From Kordiimonas laminariae (lineage in GTDB: Bacteria; Pseudomonadota; Alphaproteobacteria; Sphingomonadales; Kordiimonadaceae), in assembly GCF_023008165.1 (NCBI RefSeq), contig NZ_JAKQZA010000001.1, positions 310,001 through 374,000 on the forward strand: a stretch of DNA of 64,000 nt. Direction: 5' to 3'. The notes under the pieces are model-generated. The model was not told where the DNA came from and did not search any database. It saw nothing but the letters and a program-made list of their open reading frames with translations. Positions 1 to 8,443 of this stretch are shown one piece after another. Positions within the stretch are counted from its first letter, which is position 1. Every line of letters begins with the position of its first letter. Position numbers and translations under genes: made by a program.

Positions 1-8
1 AGTTAACA

Positions 9-503
9 ATGAAACATATGGAATTATATGATGGTGCCAGTGCGCGTAGCATGGCACCCGCACCGGGTAATACAAACAATGGCTACCAGCCACTAAGACC
101 TCCAAGGCTTACAAACAATCAGGCGATGGTTTATGATGCACTGCTATCTTTGGGCAGGTCAGCAAAAGCATATGAACTGCTTGAAATACTGCGCCCTCAA
201 GGTGTGAACACAGCCCCCACCATTTACCGTGCGCTCACTGATCTCACACGGAAAAATTTGGTGCGGCCCGTGCATTCCACACGCACTTTTACGGCCCGGC
301 CTATTTCAAAACCGTTCACCAAGCACAGTATCTTAATGATCTGCGAAGCTTGCGGTCATGTGGACACTATTGAAAATCCCGCTCTTCAGCATGCTCTTGA
401 AGATAATGCCAGCAGCGCCGGTTTTACACCCAGAGATAAAGTGGTGGAAATCATGACCCTCTGCCGCGAAGAAACCTGCCCCAGCACAAATCCGGGATTA
501 TAG
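9..503 (+). CDS. zur: Fur-family regulator, Zur-like
   Basis: Metal-dependent repressor of the Fur superfamily, most like Zur (zinc uptake regulator). The 164-aa protein has an N-terminal winged helix (about residues 33-95, including the recognition-helix-like TAPTIYRAL) and a C-terminal dimerisation domain. Two cysteine pairs, C112/C115 in ICEACG and C152/C157 in CREETC, form the expected structural zinc site, with H106 just before. An unusual 30-residue Pro/Asn-rich N-terminus precedes the domain. The stop overlaps or abuts the MerC-domain gene, so the two are probably co-translated. Only 8 bases upstream are in the window, so the start and promoter cannot be judged. Zur rather than Fur or PerR is inferred from the Cys pattern. 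Confidence 0.8.
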   Translation: MKHMELYDGASARSMAPAPGNTNNGYQPLRPPRLTNNQAMVYDALLSLGRSAKAYELLEILRPQGVNTAPTIYRALTDLTRKNLVRPVHSTRTFTARPISKPFTKHSILMICEACGHVDTIENPALQHALEDNASSAGFTPRDKVVEIMTLCREETCPSTNPGL

Positions 504-505
504 TG

Positions 506-910
506 ATGGAAAAGCCTGCTGCTTATTCAAGTGTAATGGACCGGATTGCCGTGGCTGCATCTGGCCTGTGTGTGGTGCACTGTATCCTTACCCCTATTCT
601 TATCGCCGCACTGCCTGCTATCGCAGCCTATGCGGAGATCAACCACGATATTGAACTACTGCTTATCGGGGTCATGCTGCCGCTCAGCGCTTTTGCTCTA
701 TTCAGAGGATACAAGTGCCACTGCAGCATGCAGCCTACAGTAAACGCGGCTGGCGGTGTTGCACTCCTTTTACTGGCACAGCTTGTGCTCGAAAGTGAAA
801 CGGGCGAATTGATTGCCAGTGTCGCCGGTGGTTTGGCGCTCATTACCGCACATATTATAAATATCAAAGCAGGGAGGCACTGCGCATCAGGCAGTGCCTG
901 TGAAAGCTAA
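506..910 (+). CDS. MerC-domain membrane protein
   Basis: Small integral membrane protein of the MerC family (134 aa), with about four hydrophobic segments. The N-terminal CVVHC (C22/C26) lies at the start of the first membrane helix, the position of the metal-binding cysteines of MerC transporters, and KCHC lies near residue 70. MerC itself carries Hg(II), but stand-alone MerC-domain proteins beside Zur are common in Alphaproteobacteria without a mer operon, so zinc or another soft metal is as likely. ATG at 506 follows the Zur stop (TAG 501-503) almost directly; a GTG at 503 is the alternative start. No other mer genes are nearby. Confidence 0.75.
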   Translation: MEKPAAYSSVMDRIAVAASGLCVVHCILTPILIAALPAIAAYAEINHDIELLLIGVMLPLSAFALFRGYKCHCSMQPTVNAAGGVALLLLAQLVLESETGELIASVAGGLALITAHIINIKAGRHCASGSACES

Positions 911-2299
911 CTAAGCTTTAAATGTCATGCTGCGGTGGCGGATTTGCTCTAGCGTATCCTCCACCAGCATTTCACCGTTCCTGTACACGGTGCGCATCGC
1001 ACTTTCTTCTGTGCCTTCTGTTTGGCGAGTTTCATAACCATTTTCGTTTTTTACAAGCGCGAGCACACCGCGCTTGCTGGCTTTTCCTTTATCGGTGATA
1101 GGGTTCTTAAACACGTCCTGCCAGTTCCCGTTCACCTTTACCGCCGAACATTTCATGGCAAAATGCTGTGTATCACGGGTTACTTGCTGCAACAGCCCGG
1201 AGCCCATACCAAACACAATATTCTCAGCACTTAAGCCTTCTTCAAGCATCCGGCTAAGGATTTTCTTAATGGTATCCGGGGTAATACCATCCCCCTGCAG
1301 CACACGTACATGATCAGGCAGAATTTTATAGCCCTTACTGTTCGTACGGCTACCAAACTGTTCCATCAAAGCTTTGATAACAGCGATCGGGTTTTCAATA
1401 GGATCACCACTATCCGGCCTCACCACAAGGCGTGAGCCTGCTTCCGCATTTTCCAGCACCTGATCCTTCAGCTCACCGCCGAAGATATCATTCACTGCAC
1501 GGAAAATATCATAGCTGTCGGCTACGATACTAATGATGTTCGAGCCTTTAAACTGCTTGAGCATATTGCTGTAAGCATCGGCTTCCCGGTCTTCACCCCA
1601 GCTTGTCATGGTGCTGTGCTCACTCGCAGGGACAGAAAAAGCCGCCATCGGTTCCTGATAATATGTGCGGGCCGCAAGAAGCGCATTCATGGTATCTGTA
1701 CCGCGGAAGTTCACCAAATGGGCAAGCCCACCAAGCGCTGCGCTTTCTTCAGAAGATACACCGCGTGCGCCGAAATCATGCAGCATAAACTGCGCAACGG
1801 GCTCAGCCAGCTCGTCACTGCTTTCTTCCAGCGCTTCCAGAATGCTTTGTTTGGCGTGATAGCTGATGGTTGCCACTGTTGTTGGGTACCACACGCCTCT
1901 TAGAAGTGATGTTTCCACAAAACTGCTGAGCCAATAGCATGCCGGATCAGTGTTTCGCACCTGCACTAACACATTGCTGATTGGTACAATCGTGCCTTCT
2001 GGTACTGCCTCGATTTCAAGCGGCAGGTAGCCATCATGTTTATCGAGAATATGCTGCCAACCAGCCAGGTTAAAACTAATGCCGTGTTCATGGCACACCC
2101 AGGCGGCATCATCGATATCCGCTTGTGTAATAGGGTTCGCCAGCAGCTTCTTCAGCCATGCCTGAAGGCCAAAAAACAGCACGCTTTCATGCTTACCGCC
2201 ACGACTTTCCACATAACTGTTCACAATGGTTGTTTCAGGGGGGTACTGCAGATAATGGCTGTGTTTATAGCTATCTGTATCAAGAATAATATTGGTCAT
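911..2299 (-). CDS. nadV: Nicotinamide phosphoribosyltransferase (NadV/NAMPT type)
   Basis: Makes nicotinamide mononucleotide from nicotinamide and PRPP, the first step of NAD salvage without deamidation. The 462-aa length fits the NAMPT/NadV family. N-terminal MTNIILDTDSYKHSHYLQYP is the family start, HDFGARG (about residue 174) is the substrate-site motif, RPDSGDP lies near residue 295 and GMGSGLLQQVTRDT near residue 365. The gene converges on the MerC-domain gene with no gap. It lies 113 bases downstream of the HD-GYP regulator gene on the same strand and may be expressed separately. Nicotinate phosphoribosyltransferase is a relative but differs in N-terminus and length. Confidence 0.88.
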   Translation of the reverse strand: MTNIILDTDSYKHSHYLQYPPETTIVNSYVESRGGKHESVLFFGLQAWLKKLLANPITQADIDDAAWVCHEHGISFNLAGWQHILDKHDGYLPLEIEAVPEGTIVPISNVLVQVRNTDPACYWLSSFVETSLLRGVWYPTTVATISYHAKQSILEALEESSDELAEPVAQFMLHDFGARGVSSEESAALGGLAHLVNFRGTDTMNALLAARTYYQEPMAAFSVPASEHSTMTSWGEDREADAYSNMLKQFKGSNIISIVADSYDIFRAVNDIFGGELKDQVLENAEAGSRLVVRPDSGDPIENPIAVIKALMEQFGSRTNSKGYKILPDHVRVLQGDGITPDTIKKILSRMLEEGLSAENIVFGMGSGLLQQVTRDTQHFAMKCSAVKVNGNWQDVFKNPITDKGKASKRGVLALVKNENGYETRQTEGTEESAMRTVYRNGEMLVEDTLEQIRHRSMTFKA

Positions 2300-2412
2300 A
2301 GATACGTCTCAGAATGCCCCATAGAAATATGCTTGGAGCCTTTGCTATCACACACACCCTATTTTGCAACCTTTGCAGGCTGCATTCCTTGTAGAAGCTC
2401 CTTAGGAAAAAA

Positions 2413-3978
2413 TTAGTGCGTCGCCTGACTATCAGCAAAAACCGTAAGAATATGCTCCACATGATCAATATTCTGAATAAGGATATCAACCAGTTCTGGC
2501 TGGAAGTGTTTCCCCCGCTGTTCTTTAATAAACCGATATATATCCCCAAGGGCCCAAGGCTCTTTATAACAGCGCCTACTTCCTAAAGCGTCATAAACAT
2601 CTGCTAACCCGGTAATGCGACCATAAATATGGATATCTTCACCGGATTTACCGTGCGGATACCCAGATCCATCCCACTTTTCGTGGTGATGCAACGCAAT
2701 CATAGCTCCCGCTTTTAAAATAGGCTTATCTGATGATTGAAGCATTTCATACCCGAGCCGCGCATGGGTTTGCATCACCGCCCATTCTTCAGCATTCAGT
2801 TTACCGGGTTTGTTCAAAATTGAATCTGGAATACCTATTTTACCAACATCATGAAGAGGCGAAGCATATTTAATAATTTCAGCTTCTTCTTCAGATAACC
2901 CAAATTTCAGCGCCAATAGCTTTGATATCTCAGCAACCCGTTTTAAGTGGTTGCCTGTTTCCATAGAACGGGTTTCCACCGCTTCACCGAGCCGGTAAAC
3001 AATTTCCCGCTGGGTTTCTTCTACCTGACGGTTCAAATCCAGATTTTCAAACACAATACCGACATTGCGGGCATATAATTCGATCAGATCACGATCCATA
3101 TGATCAAGCGCTAATTCACCGGATACATAGAGCACATTTTCATGGCCGCTTTTCCCCACATGATGACTAACAATCTGATTACCTTTTACCACCTGCCCCT
3201 TTTGGGAGGCTTCTGCAATTAGCTCTTCCAAATTCAGCGAGTTAGGGTCCACGCTGTTATCATTCCCAATACGGTACCGCCCTGTACCCGCAAGGACTTC
3301 AAAAGAAGAATTATCTTTCTTTAACGCGGCTAGAGAATCCACTCGCCTGCCATAAAAGGAATCCCCTTCTTTTACTCTCAAGAGCGACATGAGCTGATCC
3401 AGCGCCCCCTCGGCCAAGGTTTGCATAGAATTGATCGAGAAAATATCAGCCGTAGCTTCAATGATTTTTCTTAAACCCTTCCTGCTGTCCTCAAGTGCAA
3501 CCATATCGCGGTAAGACCTAAGGGAAGCGCTCATCAATGTATAAAGTTTCTGAGATGTAAGTTCGGTTTTTTCTTTATAATCATTGATATCATAATCCAT
3601 GATTACCTTTTTCTCTGGCGCTTGCCCCGGCTGGCCCGTTCGCAGCACAATCCGCGTTAACTTATTCCCCAGATCACCTCGGATATAATGAACTAAATCC
3701 AGCCCTGCATTATCACTTTCCATAACAACATCCAACAGGATAAGGGCGACATCAGAATGCTCTTTCAGGATCTGTCTTGCATCCGCTGCGGAGTATGCAT
3801 CCAGATATTCAAGCTGCCTGCCACCAAACTCATAGCCTTTTAAAGCCATCTTGGTAACACTGTGGATTTCATCCTCGTCGTCAACGATCAGGATTTTCCA
3901 GTTGGTTTTAACTACCTCATTTGAAACCTGCTGCGGCTTACTTGGGCTTAACTTTAATTTTGTTCCTACTAACGCCAT
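2413..3978 (-). CDS. Response regulator with DUF3369 and HD-GYP domain
   Basis: Two-component output protein predicted to hydrolyse cyclic di-GMP. Domains in order over 521 aa: receiver (about 28-150; acidic pair DDED, phospho-acceptor in LILLDVVM, conserved Lys in YKEKTEL), a GAF-like DUF3369 region (about 165-320), then HD-GYP (about 325-500). The HD pair is H376-D377 in SPLHDVGKIG, and the GYP triad is intact at about 439-441 within HHHEKWDGSGYP, so catalysis is likely retained. It follows the histidine kinase gene by 15 bases on the same strand, which makes that kinase its likely partner. RR-DUF3369-HD-GYP is a recurring architecture in Proteobacteria. Confidence 0.9.
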   Translation of the reverse strand: MALVGTKLKLSPSKPQQVSNEVVKTNWKILIVDDEDEIHSVTKMALKGYEFGGRQLEYLDAYSAADARQILKEHSDVALILLDVVMESDNAGLDLVHYIRGDLGNKLTRIVLRTGQPGQAPEKKVIMDYDINDYKEKTELTSQKLYTLMSASLRSYRDMVALEDSRKGLRKIIEATADIFSINSMQTLAEGALDQLMSLLRVKEGDSFYGRRVDSLAALKKDNSSFEVLAGTGRYRIGNDNSVDPNSLNLEELIAEASQKGQVVKGNQIVSHHVGKSGHENVLYVSGELALDHMDRDLIELYARNVGIVFENLDLNRQVEETQREIVYRLGEAVETRSMETGNHLKRVAEISKLLALKFGLSEEEAEIIKYASPLHDVGKIGIPDSILNKPGKLNAEEWAVMQTHARLGYEMLQSSDKPILKAGAMIALHHHEKWDGSGYPHGKSGEDIHIYGRITGLADVYDALGSRRCYKEPWALGDIYRFIKEQRGKHFQPELVDILIQNIDHVEHILTVFADSQATH

Positions 3979-3993
3979 TCTATCTATCCCCTA

Positions 3994-5418
3994 CTAGATA
4001 AATTGTTCTTCTGCACTGTGGTTCGCGCACGGGAAATTAATGACAAATCGTGTACCTTCACCTTCCGCACTAAAGCAGTTGATTTCACCGTCCAGTTTAT
4101 CGACCACTAAGTTATGAAGGATATGCAAACCAAGGCCCGTACCACCCTGACCGCGTTTTGTTGTGAAAAATGGATCAAAAATATGCCTGAGGTTCTCTTT
4201 GCTGATACCGCAACCATTATCAGAAAAAACAATCTGAACTTTTTTGTTCGATAAAGACGACAAAGCAATATTGATGACACCACCGTCGTTCGCTGCAAAA
4301 GCATGAGAAAGAGAGTTAGTGATTAAATTGGTAATTATCTGACTTAAAACCCCTGGGTATGTTTCGATGTAAATATCTTCAACATCATCCAGAACCACTT
4401 CCACAGAAGGCTTTTTCACAATCGGCTTTAAACTGATGATGATATCCTTCAGATACTCTTTGGCACTAAAGGTTCGAACAATATCTTCGGTCTGATCCAC
4501 AGACACCTGTTTAAAACTTTTCACCAACTCGGACGTACGTCTTAAATTATTTTGAATAATTCTGAAGGCTTCTTTTGAATCAGCGAAATAGCTTTGAAGA
4601 TCTTCTTCCGAGAGTATTTCATTTTGGTAAGCTTCTTCGGTTTGCATAAGCCGTTCGCGGGCATGGGATGCCGCGGTAACACTAACGCCAACAGGTGTAT
4701 TTATTTCATGAGCAACACCTGCCACCATTGTAGACAGTGCATTCATGCGCTCATTTTGTATAAGCTCATTCCGTTCCTGCTCATTAATAAGCTGCTTTTT
4801 CGTGTTGTTGAGGGTCCTGTAGTCTCGCGAAACACTGGATGATAAAATCACCCCTAAAAACGGGACAATGATTGCTTTCGTAATAACCATGGAAATTACA
4901 ATGATATACATTGTAGATACCGTTTTCGCGACAAAAGGCTGAAATTTAGCACCGTGTGAGGATAGCCCCTCCAGGCCAACTTTAAGCTTTGAAACAACAA
5001 CCTCTTTGGTTATTTCGCCGCGGGAATACTGGTCCAGTTCATCAAGAATATCATCCGCAAGAAGTTTATCCTGCTCGCACAAGGCAATCGCTTCACCGGT
5101 TCCTATGATTTTCATCATGAACGTCTCGAACGCACTCACCATATTCAGGCATTCGATTGGCTGTTCTCTTACAAGAATTACATAATCTTTGACGGATTCA
5201 ATATTGCCAGACGTTTGTTCAAACTGATCAACGGCTTTATAAACCTGATCAATATATTTTTGGTGCTGGTAGTTTAATTTATGAAGCTGCGCTCCCAGCT
5301 GAATTTCATAAACACCAACGATGCTTAACAAACCCGAAAGCAGCACCAAAAGATTAAGAAGGTTTAAACGGGTGGATACAGATGAAGTTTGGCGGAAGAA
5401 TATATTTTTGGTGAACAA
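3994..5418 (-). CDS. Membrane sensor histidine kinase
   Basis: Sensor kinase of a two-component pair, 474 aa. Two membrane helices (about 18-38 and 172-195) enclose a roughly 130-residue periplasmic sensor with no domain I recognise. A HisKA-type dimerisation region has the phospho-accepting H237 in VAGVAHEINTPVG. The HATPase domain has an N box near N368, DNGCG at about 401-405 and GTGLGLHI near 427. First gene of a two-gene operon with the HD-GYP response regulator, so the pathway probably changes cyclic di-GMP. The start is a TTG, with AAGG about 7 bases upstream on the minus strand; no better upstream ATG is seen. Confidence 0.88.
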   Translation of the reverse strand: MFTKNIFFRQTSSVSTRLNLLNLLVLLSGLLSIVGVYEIQLGAQLHKLNYQHQKYIDQVYKAVDQFEQTSGNIESVKDYVILVREQPIECLNMVSAFETFMMKIIGTGEAIALCEQDKLLADDILDELDQYSRGEITKEVVVSKLKVGLEGLSSHGAKFQPFVAKTVSTMYIIVISMVITKAIIVPFLGVILSSSVSRDYRTLNNTKKQLINEQERNELIQNERMNALSTMVAGVAHEINTPVGVSVTAASHARERLMQTEEAYQNEILSEEDLQSYFADSKEAFRIIQNNLRRTSELVKSFKQVSVDQTEDIVRTFSAKEYLKDIIISLKPIVKKPSVEVVLDDVEDIYIETYPGVLSQIITNLITNSLSHAFAANDGGVINIALSSLSNKKVQIVFSDNGCGISKENLRHIFDPFFTTKRGQGGTGLGLHILHNLVVDKLDGEINCFSAEGEGTRFVINFPCANHSAEEQFI

Positions 5419-5598
5419 TGCCCTGCCTTTTTTTTGCGCACTTCAAACGATACTGAAAACACAAATTCTAGGCTGGTTCCTCCCAAACCAACGTTACAAG
5501 TGTGGGCGTAAAGAGTTAAAAAACATTAAACTCTTCAAGGTACGTGTAAGTAAGCCGACACTTGGCAAGCAGGTTTTAAACTTCTGATTAATCGAGAA

Positions 5599-5628
5599 AA
5601 TCCCGTGCCTCATATAGGTCACGGGATT
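5599..5628 (-). terminator. Terminator after the peroxiredoxin-like gene
   Basis: A 9-bp perfect inverted repeat (AATCCCGTG / CACGGGATT) with a 12-base loop lies just downstream of the minus-strand gene ending at 5650. It is followed on that strand by TTTC, a short T-tract. Confidence 0.55.
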
Positions 5629-5649
5629 CACTTCAATCATGATATTAGT

Positions 5650-6183
5650 TTATTCAAAAGTACCGCGGATAGGATAGTTGTTTTCCGGGTTCTTAATAAA
5701 CGCAAGGCCACCAACAAGAAGACCTAATTCCGGACGAATAATCGGACCATTTGCATAATCAACAACCTGCAACAAGCCTTCTTCGTTCACAATAAACATG
5801 CCCGGCTCGGCAAACGGCGCATCTGTTTCCTCTGGGGAACGCGGGCTGGAAATATAAAGCCCAAGTGACTGCATCTGCTCAATGGTCAAGCCGTAACCAA
5901 CAGGGAAATTCGGGTTCACCTGCTCCATCTGCACTGTCGCTTTCTCAAGCGGATCAGAAGAAACAGCAATTATCTCAATACCGAGACCATGAAGATCATC
6001 CAGCTTTTCATTCAATTGCTGCAGATACTGTGTACACAAGGGACAATGCTTGCCGCGGTAAACCACAATCATTTGCCAATCAAACCCTTCAGACGCCTTA
6101 CCAAGGGTTAGGTCTTCACCGCTGGTAGACTTCAGAGAAAACACTGGAAACTCGGTTCCAGCAGCTAATTTCTTACTATACAT
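5650..6183 (-). CDS. Peroxiredoxin-like AhpC/TSA family protein
   Basis: Thioredoxin-fold protein of the AhpC/TSA superfamily, 177 aa, cytoplasmic (no signal peptide). The active-site segment is VVYRGKHCPLCTQYL, a CxxC at the position of the peroxidatic Cys region. This is the pattern of the peroxiredoxin-like family usually paired with TetR regulators, rather than classical AhpC. A thiol peroxidase or redox-sensing role is inferred. Divergent from the TetR gene at 6404, with three similar palindromes in the gap; one ends 20 bases upstream of this ATG, so repression by that TetR protein is likely. The inducer is unknown. Confidence 0.8.
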   Translation of the reverse strand: MYSKKLAAGTEFPVFSLKSTSGEDLTLGKASEGFDWQMIVVYRGKHCPLCTQYLQQLNEKLDDLHGLGIEIIAVSSDPLEKATVQMEQVNPNFPVGYGLTIEQMQSLGLYISSPRSPEETDAPFAEPGMFIVNEEGLLQVVDYANGPIIRPELGLLVGGLAFIKNPENNYPIRGTFE

Positions 6184-6202
6184 CGAACACTCCTTTAATT
6201 TT

Positions 6203-6216
6203 GTAACGATTGTTAT
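6203..6216. promoter_or_regulatory. TetR operator-like palindrome 1
   Basis: GTAACGATTGTTAT, an imperfect palindrome 20 bases upstream of the peroxiredoxin-like start. It shares the GTAAC-N4-GTTAT pattern with two further copies in the same divergent region. Confidence 0.65.
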
Positions 6217-6250
6217 TTAATTAGCCTATGAATAATTTTCAACCAATTAT

Positions 6251-6264
6251 GTAACGATCGTTAT
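6251..6264. promoter_or_regulatory. TetR operator-like palindrome 2
   Basis: GTAACGATCGTTAT, the most symmetric of the three copies (core AACGATCGTT), in the middle of the divergent promoter region. Confidence 0.65.
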
Positions 6265-6352
6265 CAAATAAAAGTTATCTCTCTATTCCCAGAGTAAAAC
6301 CAAATATTTACCGGGAATACACCCTATAAAATTTCAAGCCTTCTTGAGATTT

Positions 6353-6366
6353 GTAACAAACGTTAT
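6353..6366. promoter_or_regulatory. TetR operator-like palindrome 3
   Basis: GTAACAAACGTTAT lies 37 bases upstream of the TetR start codon. Its place suggests autoregulation of the TetR gene. Confidence 0.65.
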
Positions 6367-6403
6367 TAATATAATATCTGATGTGTGTTTGAGGTTTTGA
6401 GAA

Positions 6404-7009
6404 ATGCCAGAGAAGAAGGTTGGACGCCCAAGAGGCTTTGATAGAGAACAAGCCCTAAACGCTGCGGTGACAGTGTTCTGGGAAAAAGGCTATGACGGCA
6501 CTTCTATGCGTGACCTGACAGATGCCATGGGTATCAACAGTCCCAGCCTTTATTCTGTCTTTGGGGATAAGCAGCAGCTTTTTATGGCTGCCATTGACCA
6601 CTATTCCCAAAACTTTGGTAAAAGCCCGATCAGCGCCTTTAATGATGAAACTGATATCAAAAAAGCAATCATTGCTTTCCTTGAAACCGGCATCACAGAA
6701 GATGACAGCACACCCGAACATCCGAAAGGGTGCTTTATCAGCAGCTGTGTGCCCACCAGCGCTGGCCATGTGGAAGGTGCAACAGAGAAACTCCAGCATA
6801 TTATTAAAGGGGCAGACAGCCTTTTCGCTGCAAGGTTTGAAGAGGAAAAATCCCGTGGTAGCCTACCCGCAGACTTCCCATCAGAAGAACGCGCGCGCCT
6901 TATGTTTGATCTTCGTCAGGGCCATGTCCTCAGAGCCAGAGCAGACCTGCCATCAGCCCGTATTGAAGCAGACCTGGAATCCCGCGCAAATATGATCCTG
7001 TCTTACTAG
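6404..7009 (+). CDS. TetR/AcrR-family transcriptional regulator
   Basis: One-component DNA-binding repressor, 201 aa. The N-terminal helix-turn-helix (about residues 14-60) is well conserved, with SMRDLTDAMGINSPSLYSVF as the recognition region. The all-helical C-terminal part binds ligand and dimerises; it contains two cysteines in GCFISSCVP (about 107-115), which could make it redox-responsive, though this is speculation. It is divergent from the peroxiredoxin-like gene, and the intergenic region has three GTAAC-N4-GTTAT palindromes that fit a TetR dimer, so it probably controls both genes. Confidence 0.88.
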   Translation: MPEKKVGRPRGFDREQALNAAVTVFWEKGYDGTSMRDLTDAMGINSPSLYSVFGDKQQLFMAAIDHYSQNFGKSPISAFNDETDIKKAIIAFLETGITEDDSTPEHPKGCFISSCVPTSAGHVEGATEKLQHIIKGADSLFAARFEEEKSRGSLPADFPSEERARLMFDLRQGHVLRARADLPSARIEADLESRANMILSY

Positions 7010-7095
7010 TTTTTCATCAACTATCTCTTACTAACTGGTTTTCCCGGCAGGAATTTGTGGTATCACCGTGATACTAATCCAACTGGGGAGCCATC

Positions 7096-8442
7096 ATGAA
7101 CATTTGGGAAGAACGGTTTGAAACGAGCGCAAGCGGTGCATCAGAAGCACGTACCGCTTATGATGTAGATTATGGCCGTATTATTCACTCTGCTGCTTTC
7201 CGCCGTCTGCAGGGAAAAACCCAGATTTTGAATTTAGGGGATAGTGATTTCTACCGCACTAGGCTTACCCATTCGCTTGAGGTATCCCAGCTTGGTGTAG
7301 GGCTGATGAAGCGTGCGAGAACCGAGTTTCCTGATCTGGAAATACATTTCCCCACCACCACACTGATGCAAACCATCTGTTCTGTTCATGATCTCGGCCA
7401 TCCACCATACGGGCACGGCGGCGAGGTTGCCCTTAATTATTGCATGCGAAACAGCGGGGGCTTTGAAGGCAACGGTCAATCACTGCGAATTCTTTCGAAA
7501 CTTGAGCACTTCTCAAAAGATGCGGGCGCGAACCTAACCCGCCGCAGCTTGCTTGGTATTCTTAAATATCCAGCGCCGTATAGCCGCGTGGCAAACAAGG
7601 ATATTATGCCCTCCAAAGGTGACAGCTCAGGCAGCCTTCACCTTCTGGACCGCAACAACTGCAAGCCGCCCAAATGTTATCTGGATACAGAAAAACAGGT
7701 GGTAGATTGGGTACTAAGCGTGTTTAGCGATGAAGAATTGGCGCGCTTCACAAGCGTTGCGCCCGGCAAAGAAGGTAAACACGGCAAGCCACGCTATAAA
7801 TCACTTGATTGCTCAATCATGGAACTGGCGGATGATATTTCAAACGCTGTGCATGATCTCGAGGATGCAATCTCGCTCAAGTTCGTAGACAGTGAAGATT
7901 TCCGCGCCTTTTTCACCGTAGATCGTTGCCGTAATTATATTGAATACCAGCAACGTGAACGGCCTAAATATTTCGGCAGCAATAATGCCTATGATAACTT
8001 TATCAGCGGCATGTTTGCGCGTGATGCATCTCGCCGTAAAATGAACATCAGCATGCTGGTTACCTATTTCCTTGATCATCTGGTGATGCACGAGGTGGAG
8101 GGTTTCAGTAACCCTATGCTGAAATATAATCTCGATCTATCGCCTGCCGCACGGCAATTGATGTTGGATTTCAAAGCCTTTGTTTATGACAAGCTCATTC
8201 AGAAACCGAGCGTGCAACACCTTGAATTTAAAGGCCAACAGATGGTGGTAGATGTGTTTGAGATTATCGCCCATGAACCACGACGTTTCCTGCCTTCTGA
8301 AGCATACGGGAAATATGTGGAACACGGCGAAAGCCTGCGTGAGATTTGTGACCATGTGGCTGGCATGACAGATAATTATCTGATGCAAATGTATGAAAGA
8401 TTACTGAGCCCGAGAGTGGGCTCAGTGTTTGATCATCTGTAA
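7096..8442 (+). CDS. dgt: dGTPase (dNTP triphosphohydrolase)
   Basis: HD-domain hydrolase that converts dGTP (and possibly other dNTPs) to deoxynucleoside and tripolyphosphate, affecting nucleotide pools. The 448-aa protein has the metal-binding HD pair H98-D99 in VHDLGHPPYGHGGE, an upstream histidine in RLTHSLEVSQ (about residue 59) and FEGNGQSLRIL near residue 128, all typical of the family. A late motif LADDISNAVHDLEDA (about 245-260) supplies the last metal ligand. GGGGAG lies just before the ATG. The gene stands alone between TetR and a convergent serine hydrolase. Substrate preference cannot be read from sequence. Confidence 0.9.
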   Translation: MNIWEERFETSASGASEARTAYDVDYGRIIHSAAFRRLQGKTQILNLGDSDFYRTRLTHSLEVSQLGVGLMKRARTEFPDLEIHFPTTTLMQTICSVHDLGHPPYGHGGEVALNYCMRNSGGFEGNGQSLRILSKLEHFSKDAGANLTRRSLLGILKYPAPYSRVANKDIMPSKGDSSGSLHLLDRNNCKPPKCYLDTEKQVVDWVLSVFSDEELARFTSVAPGKEGKHGKPRYKSLDCSIMELADDISNAVHDLEDAISLKFVDSEDFRAFFTVDRCRNYIEYQQRERPKYFGSNNAYDNFISGMFARDASRRKMNISMLVTYFLDHLVMHEVEGFSNPMLKYNLDLSPAARQLMLDFKAFVYDKLIQKPSVQHLEFKGQQMVVDVFEIIAHEPRRFLPSEAYGKYVEHGESLREICDHVAGMTDNYLMQMYERLLSPRVGSVFDHL

Positions 8443-8443
8443 G

